DNA from: a virus
Direction: 5' to 3' (one strand)
DNA length: 64,000 bases
Virus record (IMG/VR): IMGVR_UViG_3300032562_000004
Coordinates: 1-64,000 of that record
Notes under the pieces: generated by a model
The model's input: only the letters and a program-made list of their open reading frames with translations
Told to the model about the DNA's origin: nothing
Database searches by the model: none
Position numbers and translations under genes: made by a program
Part shown: positions 48,021 to 56,063 of the stretch, in pieces
Position numbering within the stretch: position 1 is the first letter of the stretch
Layout: every line of letters begins with the position of its first letter

Positions 48021-48063
48021 TATAAATAAAGGTGTAGGTCACGGTACTGGAATACCCACCTAC
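48021..48063 (+). promoter_or_regulatory. Late promoter TATAAATA and 5' hairpin leader of GIY-YIG gene
   Basis: TATAAATA (48021-48028) is followed by GTAGGT (48034-48039) pairing with ACCTAC (48058-48063), and an inner helix GGTA/TACC (48043-48046 / 48053-48056). The outer helix and 'CACGG' linker equal those at 8293-8333, while the inner helix differs in sequence but still pairs. Confidence 0.65.
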
Positions 48064-48099
48064 TCTATGTCATAACAGTTTAACATAAGGACACAGCTC

Positions 48100-48747
48100 A
48101 TGTCAAGTATATATTCAATCTATAAAGCCACAAATACCATTAATGGTAAAGTTTATATTGGCTTTGATTCCAAATGGCCAAAAAGGCAAATAGTCCATAA
48201 ATCCAACCATAAAAAGGTTAATTATAAATTCTATAATGCCATTCGCAAATATGGTTGGGATAATTTTGAATGGACACTAATATATCAGTCAAAAGACCGA
48301 GAACATACCTTAAAAATAATGGAACCACATTTTATTCAAGAATATGATACTTTTGTTAATGGATACAATTCAACTCTTGGAGGTGAAGGTGTTTTTGGTT
48401 TGACCAGAAAACAGTCTGATGAAGAAAAGAAACAACGAAGCATTATAATGAAAGGTAATCAATTAGGTAAAGCACTTAAAGGTAAATTGCTTAGTGAAGA
48501 AAGAAAACAATTGTTAAGAAAACCTAGAATTAATCCTGTTTCACCTTTAACTGAAGAACACAAACAAAATATATCAAAATCTAAAATTGGAAAACCAAAA
48601 CAAAAAATTAAATGTCCTCATTGTAGTAAAATGGGTGGCTTACCACAAATGAAACAATGGCACTTTGATAATTGTAAACTTATCCTTCAATCTTGTAGGA
48701 CACATCATGACATTCCGGACAAACTACTGTTCGTTTTGGGGGAATAG
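48100..48747 (+). CDS. GIY-YIG homing endonuclease with NUMOD and zinc finger, 215 aa
   Basis: 'IYSIYKATNTINGKVYIGFD' is the GIY-YIG module, with the catalytic Glu in 'KIMEPHFIQEYDTF'. 'LTRKQSDEEKKQRSIIMKG' and 'LTEEHKQNISKSKIGKPK' are NUMOD3-like DNA-binding repeats. 'KCPHCSKMGGLPQMKQWHFD' plus NC is a C2-H-C zinc finger that normally ends such proteins; here about 22 more residues run antisense through the end of the neighbouring minus-strand gene. It lies on the strand opposite to the operon, with its own late promoter, as expected for a mobile gene. Confidence 0.9.
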   Translation: MSSIYSIYKATNTINGKVYIGFDSKWPKRQIVHKSNHKKVNYKFYNAIRKYGWDNFEWTLIYQSKDREHTLKIMEPHFIQEYDTFVNGYNSTLGGEGVFGLTRKQSDEEKKQRSIIMKGNQLGKALKGKLLSEERKQLLRKPRINPVSPLTEEHKQNISKSKIGKPKQKIKCPHCSKMGGLPQMKQWHFDNCKLILQSCRTHHDIPDKLLFVLGE

Positions 48748-48889
48748 AAGCGAGAACCATGTTAGGATTTTGATAATAAAGTTCTACTTTACATTTATTA
48801 CATAAAACTCCAGCCATTACTTTGCCTGTTCCGAAACCATAAGTGTCAGGCCGAAAAATGGATTCATTATATTCAGTTAATGTTTTCAT
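48680..48889 (-). CDS. Zinc ribbon protein, 69 aa
   Basis: ATG 48889 (a TTG just upstream is possible). 'MAGVLCNKCKVELYY' and 'TVVCPECHDVSYKIEG' supply two C-x2-C pairs. Its last 68 bp overlap the 3' end of the plus-strand endonuclease. The role could be a small DNA or RNA binding factor. Confidence 0.65.
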   Translation of the reverse strand: MKTLTEYNESIFRPDTYGFGTGKVMAGVLCNKCKVELYYQNPNMVLASIPPKRTVVCPECHDVSYKIEG

Positions 48890-49169
48890 CAATTATTTCC
48901 TGCTCAATGTTAGATGACATAAGCTCAACGAGCAAGTCACCAATGTAATTTTTAAATTTATCATCTTTTTCCATCTTCTTTGGCTTCATGACTGGTGATT
49001 CTATCACATCATAAGCAAAAAGTAAATACATCAAACCATCTTTTTCTTCAAACTTAACTTTACCATATTTGAAGATAGTGTCCTTATAAGGACCATCTAA
49101 TAGTTTGATATGTACCGCAGTGCCATCATCTTTTGGATAAATGAAACAGTAATCAATACCTTCAATCAT
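48873..49169 (-). CDS. Conserved T4-like phage protein, 98 aa
   Basis: 'GIDYCFIYPKDDGTAVHIKL' and 'GPYKDTIFKYGKVKFEEKDG' match a protein found directly after uvsX in marine T4-like phages (from memory). Unknown function; genomic coupling suggests a recombination or replication role. Confidence 0.65.
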   Translation of the reverse strand: MIEGIDYCFIYPKDDGTAVHIKLLDGPYKDTIFKYGKVKFEEKDGLMYLLFAYDVIESPVMKPKKMEKDDKFKNYIGDLLVELMSSNIEQEIIDENIN

Positions 49170-50238
49170 CTTCTACTCCGTTAGTAGTCTCCACTTCAAA
49201 CACTTCTTCAAAATCTTCTTGCATAATACTACCTGAAGCAATTTGATAAGTATTTTGTACATATTCTTGAAAAGACTTTTGTTTTAGAATTGGTAACCAG
49301 AAATCGGAAGTATCGGTTTCTTTAATGCGATATTTCTTATCTTCTATAACGCCGTCTGAATCCACCTTAGAGTACCAACCGTTGGATGGTTTAACAACAT
49401 GGCCTGAATCAATCGCAATATCAAGTAAGCCAGACCACTTGCTAATGCCACCATCGTGACGAACTGTAACAGGAATTTTAGACTTTTCTCTAACATATCT
49501 ACTCTTTTCTACATTGATAATGAAGTTGTAACCGACAACCTCAGTACCTTCTTTTTCTTGTTGGCGGCCAATAACAAAAATGTTATCAGCTGAATAATAT
49601 GAACCTGTACCACCACCAACGATTGCTTTAGGGAACATTCCAATTTCCATGTAAGTGTGATTAACTACAATCATTGGAATATCTTTGATTGAAAGATGAG
49701 GTGTAACCATTCTGAATAATGATTTAACAGATTTAGCTCTGGTCATATCAGCAACAGTTTTACCATCTAAGGCATCATTGACTTCTTTGATAGAGGCCAA
49801 GTTACCAATTGAATCAACAACAATAATTAACCTATCACCACGTTCAACAACACTTAATTGTTGCATAATATCGGATTTTAATTGCTCAATATCAGTAAGA
49901 GGGGTGTGAAGAACACGATTAGTATCAATACCAAAGGAATCAAAATAGGATTGCGGCGTTCCAAACTCCGAATCATAGAATAGTAAGGCTGCATCAGGAT
50001 ATTTGTCCAAGTAAGATTTTGCCATCAACAAAGAGAAGGCAGTTTTAAAATGTTTAGAAGGACCTGCCCACATAGTAAGACCGGGAGTTAAACCACCATC
50101 CAAACGACCAGAAAGTGCCACATTGATAATTGGCACCGATGTTGGAATCATATCTTTATCTGTAAAGAATTTTGATTTGGATAGAATAGCTGAATCTTTA
50201 ATACTACTGTTCTTTTTAATTTTATCAAGAATACTCAT
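49162..50238 (-). CDS. uvsX: UvsX/RecA-like recombinase, 358 aa
   Basis: Walker A 'MWAGPSKHFKTAFSLL' (G59-T66; the G-P-S-K-x-F-K form is specific to UvsX), Walker B 'RLIIVVDSIGNLA', and 'IPMIVVNHTYMEIGMFPKAI' with loop L2 'GGGTGSYYSADNIF'. It forms filaments on single-stranded DNA for strand exchange and recombination-dependent replication. T4 UvsX is 391 aa. Confidence 0.92.
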   Translation of the reverse strand: MSILDKIKKNSSIKDSAILSKSKFFTDKDMIPTSVPIINVALSGRLDGGLTPGLTMWAGPSKHFKTAFSLLMAKSYLDKYPDAALLFYDSEFGTPQSYFDSFGIDTNRVLHTPLTDIEQLKSDIMQQLSVVERGDRLIIVVDSIGNLASIKEVNDALDGKTVADMTRAKSVKSLFRMVTPHLSIKDIPMIVVNHTYMEIGMFPKAIVGGGTGSYYSADNIFVIGRQQEKEGTEVVGYNFIINVEKSRYVREKSKIPVTVRHDGGISKWSGLLDIAIDSGHVVKPSNGWYSKVDSDGVIEDKKYRIKETDTSDFWLPILKQKSFQEYVQNTYQIASGSIMQEDFEEVFEVETTNGVEDD

Positions 50239-51156
50239 TTATTTTCCTTTTTCACGAAACGAATATGGTGCCTCATAATCATACTTAGGCTCTAATGTTT
50301 TAGTTTTAATTCCTGCTGAAATAGGTGGCATAGTTTCACCCGAAACAGGGTCAATAATAATAGAATCTGCTGTTTTAAACTCGGTGATGTTTTCTTTTTC
50401 AACTTCAACCTTATCAGTAAATACTGGAATATCACTAGATTTTACTCCAACAATTTCATCTTTTTTAATAATCAAATCACCTGGCTGTCCAGTTTCAGGT
50501 TTTAAATTCATGGATATATTTGCTGATATCAATAATAACACAGCTAAAGGGTCAAATACAACCATAATTATCATTATTACCAATCTAACCGCTTTATCAA
50601 TACCATCTTCTGTATTACCATAAATCAATTGTGCCACATATTTTATCGGTCCAACATCGGCAGATAATTTAATATCTTCTTTCATTAATGGTAATTTTTT
50701 CTTGCTAATTTCGGTAAGGTCTTTTTGCGTATCTTGAATTTGCTTATCTAACTTACCACTTGCTGTAGATGGATCTTTGGCACGAGCCAACAAATAATCT
50801 AATCGTTCTTTGGTAATCTTTTCTTGCTGATTTATTGTTTTTAATTCAACAGTATTGGCACCAGAGTTAAGTGTGGAATCGATATGTGCTTTAGATAGAA
50901 AACCAAAAATGCCCATCGAGGTGATGAGCATGAGTAATACCACAGCAGCGGTCAAATATGATTTTATTAAAATTGGTGCTATCTTCCAATTACGATATAA
51001 CCAAGATGCTGTTACCAGTTTACTAACTTCTAATACTGAACCCATAAACACAACTGGCCAAAAAGCACCAACGAAAATGGCAGCTAATCCAATAATTGAA
51101 TAATAGGCTGCAATACCGGACAATGATATTGCGGTTAGAAATGTAATGTAAATCAT
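50239..51156 (-). CDS. Membrane protein with coiled-coil loop, 305 aa
   Basis: Hydrophobic segments at about residues 1-20, 22-45, 65-90 and near 190-215 ('LVIMIIMVVFDPLAVLLLIS'), with a long coiled-coil loop ('DKQIQDTQKDLTEISKKKLP') between. The C-terminal 90 residues are soluble. The same layout is conserved in T4-like aquatic phages next to uvsX; function unknown. Confidence 0.65.
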   Translation of the reverse strand: MIYITFLTAISLSGIAAYYSIIGLAAIFVGAFWPVVFMGSVLEVSKLVTASWLYRNWKIAPILIKSYLTAAVVLLMLITSMGIFGFLSKAHIDSTLNSGANTVELKTINQQEKITKERLDYLLARAKDPSTASGKLDKQIQDTQKDLTEISKKKLPLMKEDIKLSADVGPIKYVAQLIYGNTEDGIDKAVRLVIMIIMVVFDPLAVLLLISANISMNLKPETGQPGDLIIKKDEIVGVKSSDIPVFTDKVEVEKENITEFKTADSIIIDPVSGETMPPISAGIKTKTLEPKYDYEAPYSFREKGK

Positions 51157-51175
51157 GAGAAGAAGTCCTAAATTT

Positions 51176-51183
51176 TATAAATA
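51176..51183 (+). promoter_or_regulatory. Plus-strand TATAAATA
   Basis: Late promoter consensus on the plus strand, 33 bp before the endonuclease remnant at 51216-51299. It is probably what is left of the promoter of that gene. Confidence 0.4.
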
Positions 51184-51215
51184 GTATATATAATGTTCAT
51201 AAAAAGGTAAAAGTA

Positions 51216-51299
51216 ATGTATTGTGGAATATTAGCTATGAAAACCAACATTACACGATGGCACAATACCAATTGTAAATTAGCTAAAGAAGTCCTCTAG
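51216..51299 (+). pseudogene. Relic of a homing endonuclease C-terminus
   Basis: The 27-codon frame reads MYCGILAMKTNITRWHNTNC and then KLAKEVL. It matches the terminal zinc finger of GIY-YIG/HNH homing endonucleases, 'C-x2-C...MK--WH--NCKL', as seen intact at 48100-48747 ('MKQWHFDNCKL'). The catalytic part is gone. It overlaps the last 21 bp of the DNA polymerase gene on the other strand. Confidence 0.5.
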
Positions 51300-53816
51300 T
51301 GTGCTAGTTTTTTCGGTTGTCCATTTCATACATTCCAGAATTACTTTGATTGGTTCCAAGAATGCCTTTTCAAATTGTACATCATAATCAATAAATTTTT
51401 CAAGTCCAAACTCTTTTGGCAATCTACCTGGGAAAGAGATAACAGTATCTTTAAATGGATTTGGCATTTTTAGATAACTATATTTCAACTTTTCACCTTC
51501 TTGAATCAATGGATACTTCTTAGTAAGGTTCATCTGTTTTAAATAATGATTATATAGAATGGCACCTTTAACGTGCATTGGTGTTCCTAATTTATATAAT
51601 TGTAATGAATCTGCATACTTACTTAGTCCATTACATCCACGAGGTGAGGAGATTTCTTCCACAGGCAAATTCATAAAATCTTCTTTAGCTTTCTTGATAA
51701 AATTATGAATATCATTTTCAGTACCATTCATCATGATAGTGATTGCTTCTTTCATCTTCTCACGAATTGCAGCAGGTGTGGAAGATTTAATCATCTCTAG
51801 ACCCATCACTTTCATCTGTGGTTCATTATACTGAACGCCTTCATTATTATATACATTTAGAATATAACGCTTCTTGGCAGTCCAGATACCTTTATCAGAA
51901 AGACCTTCACGTTTCATTTGCATCTTTTGGTCGTATGCGTGAACATAATCGGCCAACTCTTTATAAGAAGCATCAATGTAAGGTTCAATCTTATCTTTAC
52001 AGATTTTATCCATCAAAGAGATTACTTTTTGTTTGTCTGAAGTATCTTTAATAAATTTATTAACCAATTCTCCCATTCGCAGGTAAATTGAATCAGTATC
52101 AGAAGCAATAACATAATCAACATCTTTGGTCTCCAGTATTTTGTTCATCCATTGGTTAATCTTGCCTTCAATCCAACGAATACTTAATTGCCCAGCAGTA
52201 GTGACCCCAAGTGCCATCCTAAGGTCATAGAACCTAAAATACTGAGAACCCAAAGCACCATAAGCACTATTGAGAGATACTTTTTTGGCGAGTTGTATGT
52301 TGTTGTATTTGGCAATTCGTTTTTCGATTTCATATTTTTTTGATTCTTCTTGTTCATGTTCATATTCCTGTTTTGCTTTCAACATCAACTTCTTAAACTT
52401 ACTTCTATCAGTATACATTTCTTCCATCACCTTAGGTAAGAAACCTTGATGGTCGGTACGAAAGAATTGACCGTTGGGAGTTATTGTTGCACCTTTGAGT
52501 TTAGATGTGTCTACCGATTTGCTCAATAGTTTATCAACAGAAACACCATTAGAAAGAATCTCACGCATTTCATCTGTATAGTTTTCTGGTTCAATCAATG
52601 TTTCAGGACTTATATTGAATTGCATCATAAGGTGAGGGTAAAGTGAATTTAGGTCAAAGCTGGCGACATAATGGTGCATACCCACTTGAACCTCTTTAAC
52701 ATATGCACCTTCAAACATACCATCTTTTTCTTTGATGATACGAGGCGGAACAATGATACCTTTTTCAAATAAATAAGAATTGGTCAAAGAATCCCACATA
52801 CGAGTTTGAGCAAAAATATCTTCAAAGTTTGTTTTGGTATCATATGCCAAGGTTACTCCTAATTCAAGTAACTTTAACTTATCTTCCAGTTTAATAATCA
52901 ACTCAACGTCTTTGATGTTATACTCAATAAACTTCTGATAGTTCAAACGATACAATGAGTGTAGATTATCATATTCATCATACGAAATCTTGCCTTCACC
53001 GAGTTCAACTTGAGCAATGGCATCCAAACGATAGGACTCTTGTGACTTACCGCCAGGAGCATACCATTTGTATAGTTCGATATAATCAAGTGATTCGACA
53101 CCCATAATATTATAGGCAATCATAGGTCGACCATTGATAACAGTCTTACGTTCACCAATATAATTCCATGGTGATAACTTCTTGGTCAAATCTTCACCAA
53201 GAATTTTACGGAAACGATTGATAATATAAGGTTCATCAAAGAACTTGGTGTTCCAACCAGTTAGAATGTCTGGTGTCTTTTCTGTCCACAAAGACAAAAA
53301 CTGTTTACATAAAGAATATTCATCTTTACATTTTACATATATTTCAGAACCTTGCTTTTCATAATCACCACAACCAAACACATAGATTGGTCCATTTAGA
53401 TATTTGATAGCAATGGCAGTAATTGGTTCATTTGCTTGATATGGATCAGGGAATCCATTCTCGGAACCAACCTCGATATCGACTACACCGATTAGGACTT
53501 TATCAAAATCATAATCAACCATACCTTTGTGTTGGTCGGCAATAAAAGCATATTCAAAACGAGTTTGACCATAGATTTTAGGTCCACCAGATACATCTTC
53601 AAACTGTTTGATGTATTCTTTGGCGGACCTCATATCTGTAAAGATTTTCTGGTCTAGATAATTACCTTCGAGTGAGGTAAAGTTGGTGACTCTCTTTGAT
53701 GGTATAAAAAGTGAAGGAGAGTATTCCACTCTCTGTTTCACTCTCTTACCATTTAGAATACCTCGGTAAAGTATGTTATTACCAAAAGACTGAACATTTG
53801 TATAAAAATTACTCAA
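51279..53816 (-). CDS. Family B DNA polymerase (T4 gp43-like), 845 aa
   Basis: Exonuclease motifs: 'IGVVDIEVGSENGFPD' (Exo I), 'ILTGWNTKFFDEPYI' (Exo II), 'EYNIKDVELIIKLED' (Exo III). Polymerase motifs: 'SFDLNSLYPHLMMQFNISPE' (A), 'KKVSLNSAYGALGSQYFRFY' (B), 'IASDTDSIYLRMGE' (C). The best start is TTG 53816, giving (M)SNFYTNVQSFGNNILYRG as in other T4-type polymerases; a TTG 36 bp upstream overlaps the previous gene. The C-terminal sliding-clamp peptide is 'TLEDFFS'. Confidence 0.95.
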   Translation of the reverse strand: MSNFYTNVQSFGNNILYRGILNGKRVKQRVEYSPSLFIPSKRVTNFTSLEGNYLDQKIFTDMRSAKEYIKQFEDVSGGPKIYGQTRFEYAFIADQHKGMVDYDFDKVLIGVVDIEVGSENGFPDPYQANEPITAIAIKYLNGPIYVFGCGDYEKQGSEIYVKCKDEYSLCKQFLSLWTEKTPDILTGWNTKFFDEPYIINRFRKILGEDLTKKLSPWNYIGERKTVINGRPMIAYNIMGVESLDYIELYKWYAPGGKSQESYRLDAIAQVELGEGKISYDEYDNLHSLYRLNYQKFIEYNIKDVELIIKLEDKLKLLELGVTLAYDTKTNFEDIFAQTRMWDSLTNSYLFEKGIIVPPRIIKEKDGMFEGAYVKEVQVGMHHYVASFDLNSLYPHLMMQFNISPETLIEPENYTDEMREILSNGVSVDKLLSKSVDTSKLKGATITPNGQFFRTDHQGFLPKVMEEMYTDRSKFKKLMLKAKQEYEHEQEESKKYEIEKRIAKYNNIQLAKKVSLNSAYGALGSQYFRFYDLRMALGVTTAGQLSIRWIEGKINQWMNKILETKDVDYVIASDTDSIYLRMGELVNKFIKDTSDKQKVISLMDKICKDKIEPYIDASYKELADYVHAYDQKMQMKREGLSDKGIWTAKKRYILNVYNNEGVQYNEPQMKVMGLEMIKSSTPAAIREKMKEAITIMMNGTENDIHNFIKKAKEDFMNLPVEEISSPRGCNGLSKYADSLQLYKLGTPMHVKGAILYNHYLKQMNLTKKYPLIQEGEKLKYSYLKMPNPFKDTVISFPGRLPKEFGLEKFIDYDVQFEKAFLEPIKVILECMKWTTEKTSTLEDFFS

Positions 53817-53817
53817 T

Positions 53818-54129
53818 TTAACCTGTAATGATTTTTGGGGTTGGAGGAACAATCAAACCAGCACCAAAGAGTTGCTCATAGTGTTTGGTGAACTCTTCCG
53901 CTGGTGTATAGGAGTATACTACATTCCGCTTAGAAATTACAAGCGTGGCACCAGAAACTTGTTCGGCATGAATAGGAAATGGTGAAAAACCAACGTTTGG
54001 TTGACCATCTTTACCACGAATTACTGTGATACCTACTGTATTTAGGAGTACAAATTCAGTTTCCGATTCAGATTCGATTTCGGCAACTACATCTTCTCCA
54101 GTAATTAATTTAAGACCTTTGATATTCAT
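53818..54129 (-). CDS. Conserved T4-like phage protein, 103 aa
   Basis: ATG 54129 has GGAGAG (the open frame extends 66 bp further). 'MNIKGLKLITGEDVVAEIES' and 'SPFPIHAEQVSGATLVISKR' recall a small beta-barrel (Sm/LSm-like in pattern) protein conserved beside the polymerase gene of marine T4-like phages. Function unknown. Confidence 0.6.
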   Translation of the reverse strand: MNIKGLKLITGEDVVAEIESESETEFVLLNTVGITVIRGKDGQPNVGFSPFPIHAEQVSGATLVISKRNVVYSYTPAEEFTKHYEQLFGAGLIVPPTPKIITG

Positions 54130-54141
54130 ATTCTCTCCTTG

Positions 54142-54149
54142 GATAAATA
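54142..54149 (+). promoter_or_regulatory. Possible late promoter GATAAATA for the curli-like operon
   Basis: GATAAATA lies 70 bp before the first plus-strand gene at 54220 and matches the core of the AGATAAATA elements at 30710 and 45522. The interval 54130-54219 holds no better sigma70-type pair, so late expression of the cassette is the likeliest reading. Confidence 0.35.
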
Positions 54150-54219
54150 ACTTAGTATTGATACTTATACTAATGATTAATTGATTATATAACAATAACC
54201 AATTAAAGTCAATAGTAAA

Positions 54220-54498
54220 ATGGATTTTTTTAAGATAGTTGCCGAATTAGGATTCCCTATGGCTGCCGCTTTTGCAGCTGGGTATTTCGTATTCCTAACT
54301 CTTAAATTCATTCTGGCTGGTGTTACTGGCCAAGTCAAAAGTCTGAGCGGTATTATTACCGCCTTGGACAATCGTGTTAAAACAATGAACCATGATGTTA
54401 TCAGAATTGATACCCTAATGTCGAGCGCTATGGGTGTTAAACCTGATGTTGACCGTATTGCTCGTGCTGATGGTAAAAACGATGCTCGGAGAGATTAA
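54220..54498 (+). CDS. Small membrane protein A of the curli-like cassette, 92 aa
   Basis: MDFFKIVAELGFPMAAAFAA then 'GYFVFLTLKFILAG' is one long membrane helix; the rest is an amphipathic helix ending in a charged tail. It is a clear paralogue of the next protein (M-D-hydrophobic..., G-F-P, G-Y-F, then 'DRV/DNR' helices). No good ribosome binding site is visible before ATG 54220. It could be a holin-like, anchor or chaperone subunit for CsgG/CsgF; family not recognised. Confidence 0.65.
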   Translation: MDFFKIVAELGFPMAAAFAAGYFVFLTLKFILAGVTGQVKSLSGIITALDNRVKTMNHDVIRIDTLMSSAMGVKPDVDRIARADGKNDARRD

Positions 54499-54782
54499 TG
54501 GATTTAGTTGAATTAGTAAACAAATATGGTTTTCCAATTGTTGCAGCTGGCGGCATGGGTTATTTTATATATTATGTTTGGACTTGGGTAACCAAAGAAA
54601 TTAAGCCAGTTTTGAGTGAAGCAAGTACAGTATTAATTGCTTTGATTGACCGTGTTAGAATGTTAGATAATGATTTGATTAGATTGAATCAGAAAATTAA
54701 CATTGTATTAATGATGCGAGAAATTAAAGAAGATGAAAAGACTAAAAAGACTAATACTGATACTGCTAACACTTACCGTTAA
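54498..54782 (+). CDS. Small membrane protein B of the curli-like cassette, 94 aa
   Basis: MDLVELVNKYGFPIVAAGGM followed by 'GYFIYYVWTWVTKEI' repeats the layout of protein A: one membrane helix, then a helical cytosolic or periplasmic part and a Lys/Thr-rich end. ATG 54498 overlaps the upstream stop (TAATG) and has GGAGAG. Tandem duplication with divergence is evident. Confidence 0.65.
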   Translation: MDLVELVNKYGFPIVAAGGMGYFIYYVWTWVTKEIKPVLSEASTVLIALIDRVRMLDNDLIRLNQKINIVLMMREIKEDEKTKKTNTDTANTYR

Positions 54783-55197
54783 TTCAGCATATTCTGCACC
54801 ACTTAACGATTTTACATTCAAATCTCCATCATTCAATGGTAATGGTTATGGCACTTATGTTCTAACCATTCAAAATGAGGAGTATACACGAGCTCAAGCA
54901 ATTCAGCAAGCCCTATTGGCGGCACAACAACAGGCAAAGACTGATGCAGCCAACACACCACTTAATCAATTTCTGGTTAATTTAGAATCTCGTATTTACG
55001 CACAAATTTCACAAAATCTTGCTACAGCAATGTTTGGTTCAGGTTCTTCCACACAAGGTACAATGAACTTCCAAGGCAACACAATCAGTTATGTTAATCA
55101 AGGAAGTAACATTCAATTAACTGTTACCGATAATCTTGGTAACCAAACAGTCATTAATGTACCAATTGGGCAATTTAATATTACAGGACAACCATGA
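54733..55197 (+). CDS. csgF: CsgF-like curli assembly factor, 154 aa
   Basis: A signal peptide (cleavage near 'SAYSA') precedes 'LNDFTFKSPSFNGNGYGTYV', which matches the CsgF N-terminus (F-x-F-x-N-P-x-F-G-G-N) that plugs into the CsgG pore. 'SRIYAQISQNLATAMFG' corresponds to the CsgF middle helix and 'GSNIQLTVTDNLGNQTVINV' to its C-terminal strands ('LQLNVTDRKTGQTSTIQV' in E. coli, from memory). CsgF sits at the outside mouth of CsgG and nucleates curli fibres. The start lies 50 bp inside the upstream gene. Confidence 0.85.
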   Translation: MKRLKRLILILLTLTVNSAYSAPLNDFTFKSPSFNGNGYGTYVLTIQNEEYTRAQAIQQALLAAQQQAKTDAANTPLNQFLVNLESRIYAQISQNLATAMFGSGSSTQGTMNFQGNTISYVNQGSNIQLTVTDNLGNQTVINVPIGQFNITGQP

Positions 55198-56063
55198 AAA
55201 AAGTATTGTTAATTGTTTTGGTTGCAATGTTGTCTGGTTGTGCTATGTTACAAAAAAGTGGACAATTAACGGGAATTGAACATGAACCAAAAGTAGCGGA
55301 AAACAAACTTCAAAAAGAGTTTGATAGAGTTCCACCACCTAAAGGTGCTCATATTACTGTTGCCGTGTATTCATTTCAAGATAAAACCGGCCAACGTAAA
55401 GCAGTATCAACATATGCTAGTTTTAGTACCGCAGTTACGCAAGGCGCTGAACCATTTTTAATTAAAGCATTACAAGATGTTGGTAGTGGTACATGGTTTG
55501 ATGTTGTTGAACGTGTTAATGTGGAAAATTTAATTAAAGAAAGAACCATCATTAAGCAAATGCGTGATGCTTATGAAGGTCCTAAAGCACAACAATTAGC
55601 ACCATTACAGTTCGCTGGTATCATCATGGAAGGTGGTATCATTGGTTATGATTCTAGTACTGAATCTGGTGGACTTGCATATCGTTGGTTAGGCATTGGA
55701 CCACAGACACAATATAGTAAAGATATAGTTACAATCAGTTTACGAGCAGTTAGTGTGAGCTCAGGTAAGGTATTGGCAACGGTAACTGTTACAAAAACAG
55801 TTTACTCAACTGCCGATAGTTTTGCTATGTTAAAGTTCTTTAATGACGGAACTCAGGCCTTTGAGGCTGAATCAGGTTTAACAATCAATGAACCTGGAAC
55901 ATTAGCGGTGAAAGCAACCGTGGAAGCCGCAGTAGTTGAATTAATTAAAGAGGGACAAAGACGAGGTATTTGGGAATTTAGATATCCAATGCCTGAGGAC
56001 AAACCTTGGTGGAAATTTGGAAATGTTCAAACAACACAAAAGGAAGAAAAAAATGAAAAGTAA
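55194..56063 (+). CDS. csgG: CsgG-like outer-membrane curli secretion channel, 289 aa
   Basis: Lipobox 'VAMLSGCAMLQ' (C16) and then 'PPPKGAHITVAVYSFQDKTG' with 'KALQDVGSGTWFDVVERVNV', the hallmark CsgG region, 'FAGIIMEGGIIGYDSSTESG' and 'KDIVTISLRAVSVSSGKVLA' (barrel hairpins). Length (E. coli 277) and order fit the family. CsgG is a nonameric lipoprotein pore that exports curli subunits. Coupled to csgF by ATGA. Confidence 0.92.
   Translation: MKKVLLIVLVAMLSGCAMLQKSGQLTGIEHEPKVAENKLQKEFDRVPPPKGAHITVAVYSFQDKTGQRKAVSTYASFSTAVTQGAEPFLIKALQDVGSGTWFDVVERVNVENLIKERTIIKQMRDAYEGPKAQQLAPLQFAGIIMEGGIIGYDSSTESGGLAYRWLGIGPQTQYSKDIVTISLRAVSVSSGKVLATVTVTKTVYSTADSFAMLKFFNDGTQAFEAESGLTINEPGTLAVKATVEAAVVELIKEGQRRGIWEFRYPMPEDKPWWKFGNVQTTQKEEKNEK

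Noticed and set aside
54177-54371. Minus-strand frame of 64 codons opposite the first curli-cassette gene
   Set aside because: No ribosome site, and it overlaps a better-supported membrane protein with a clear paralogue next door.
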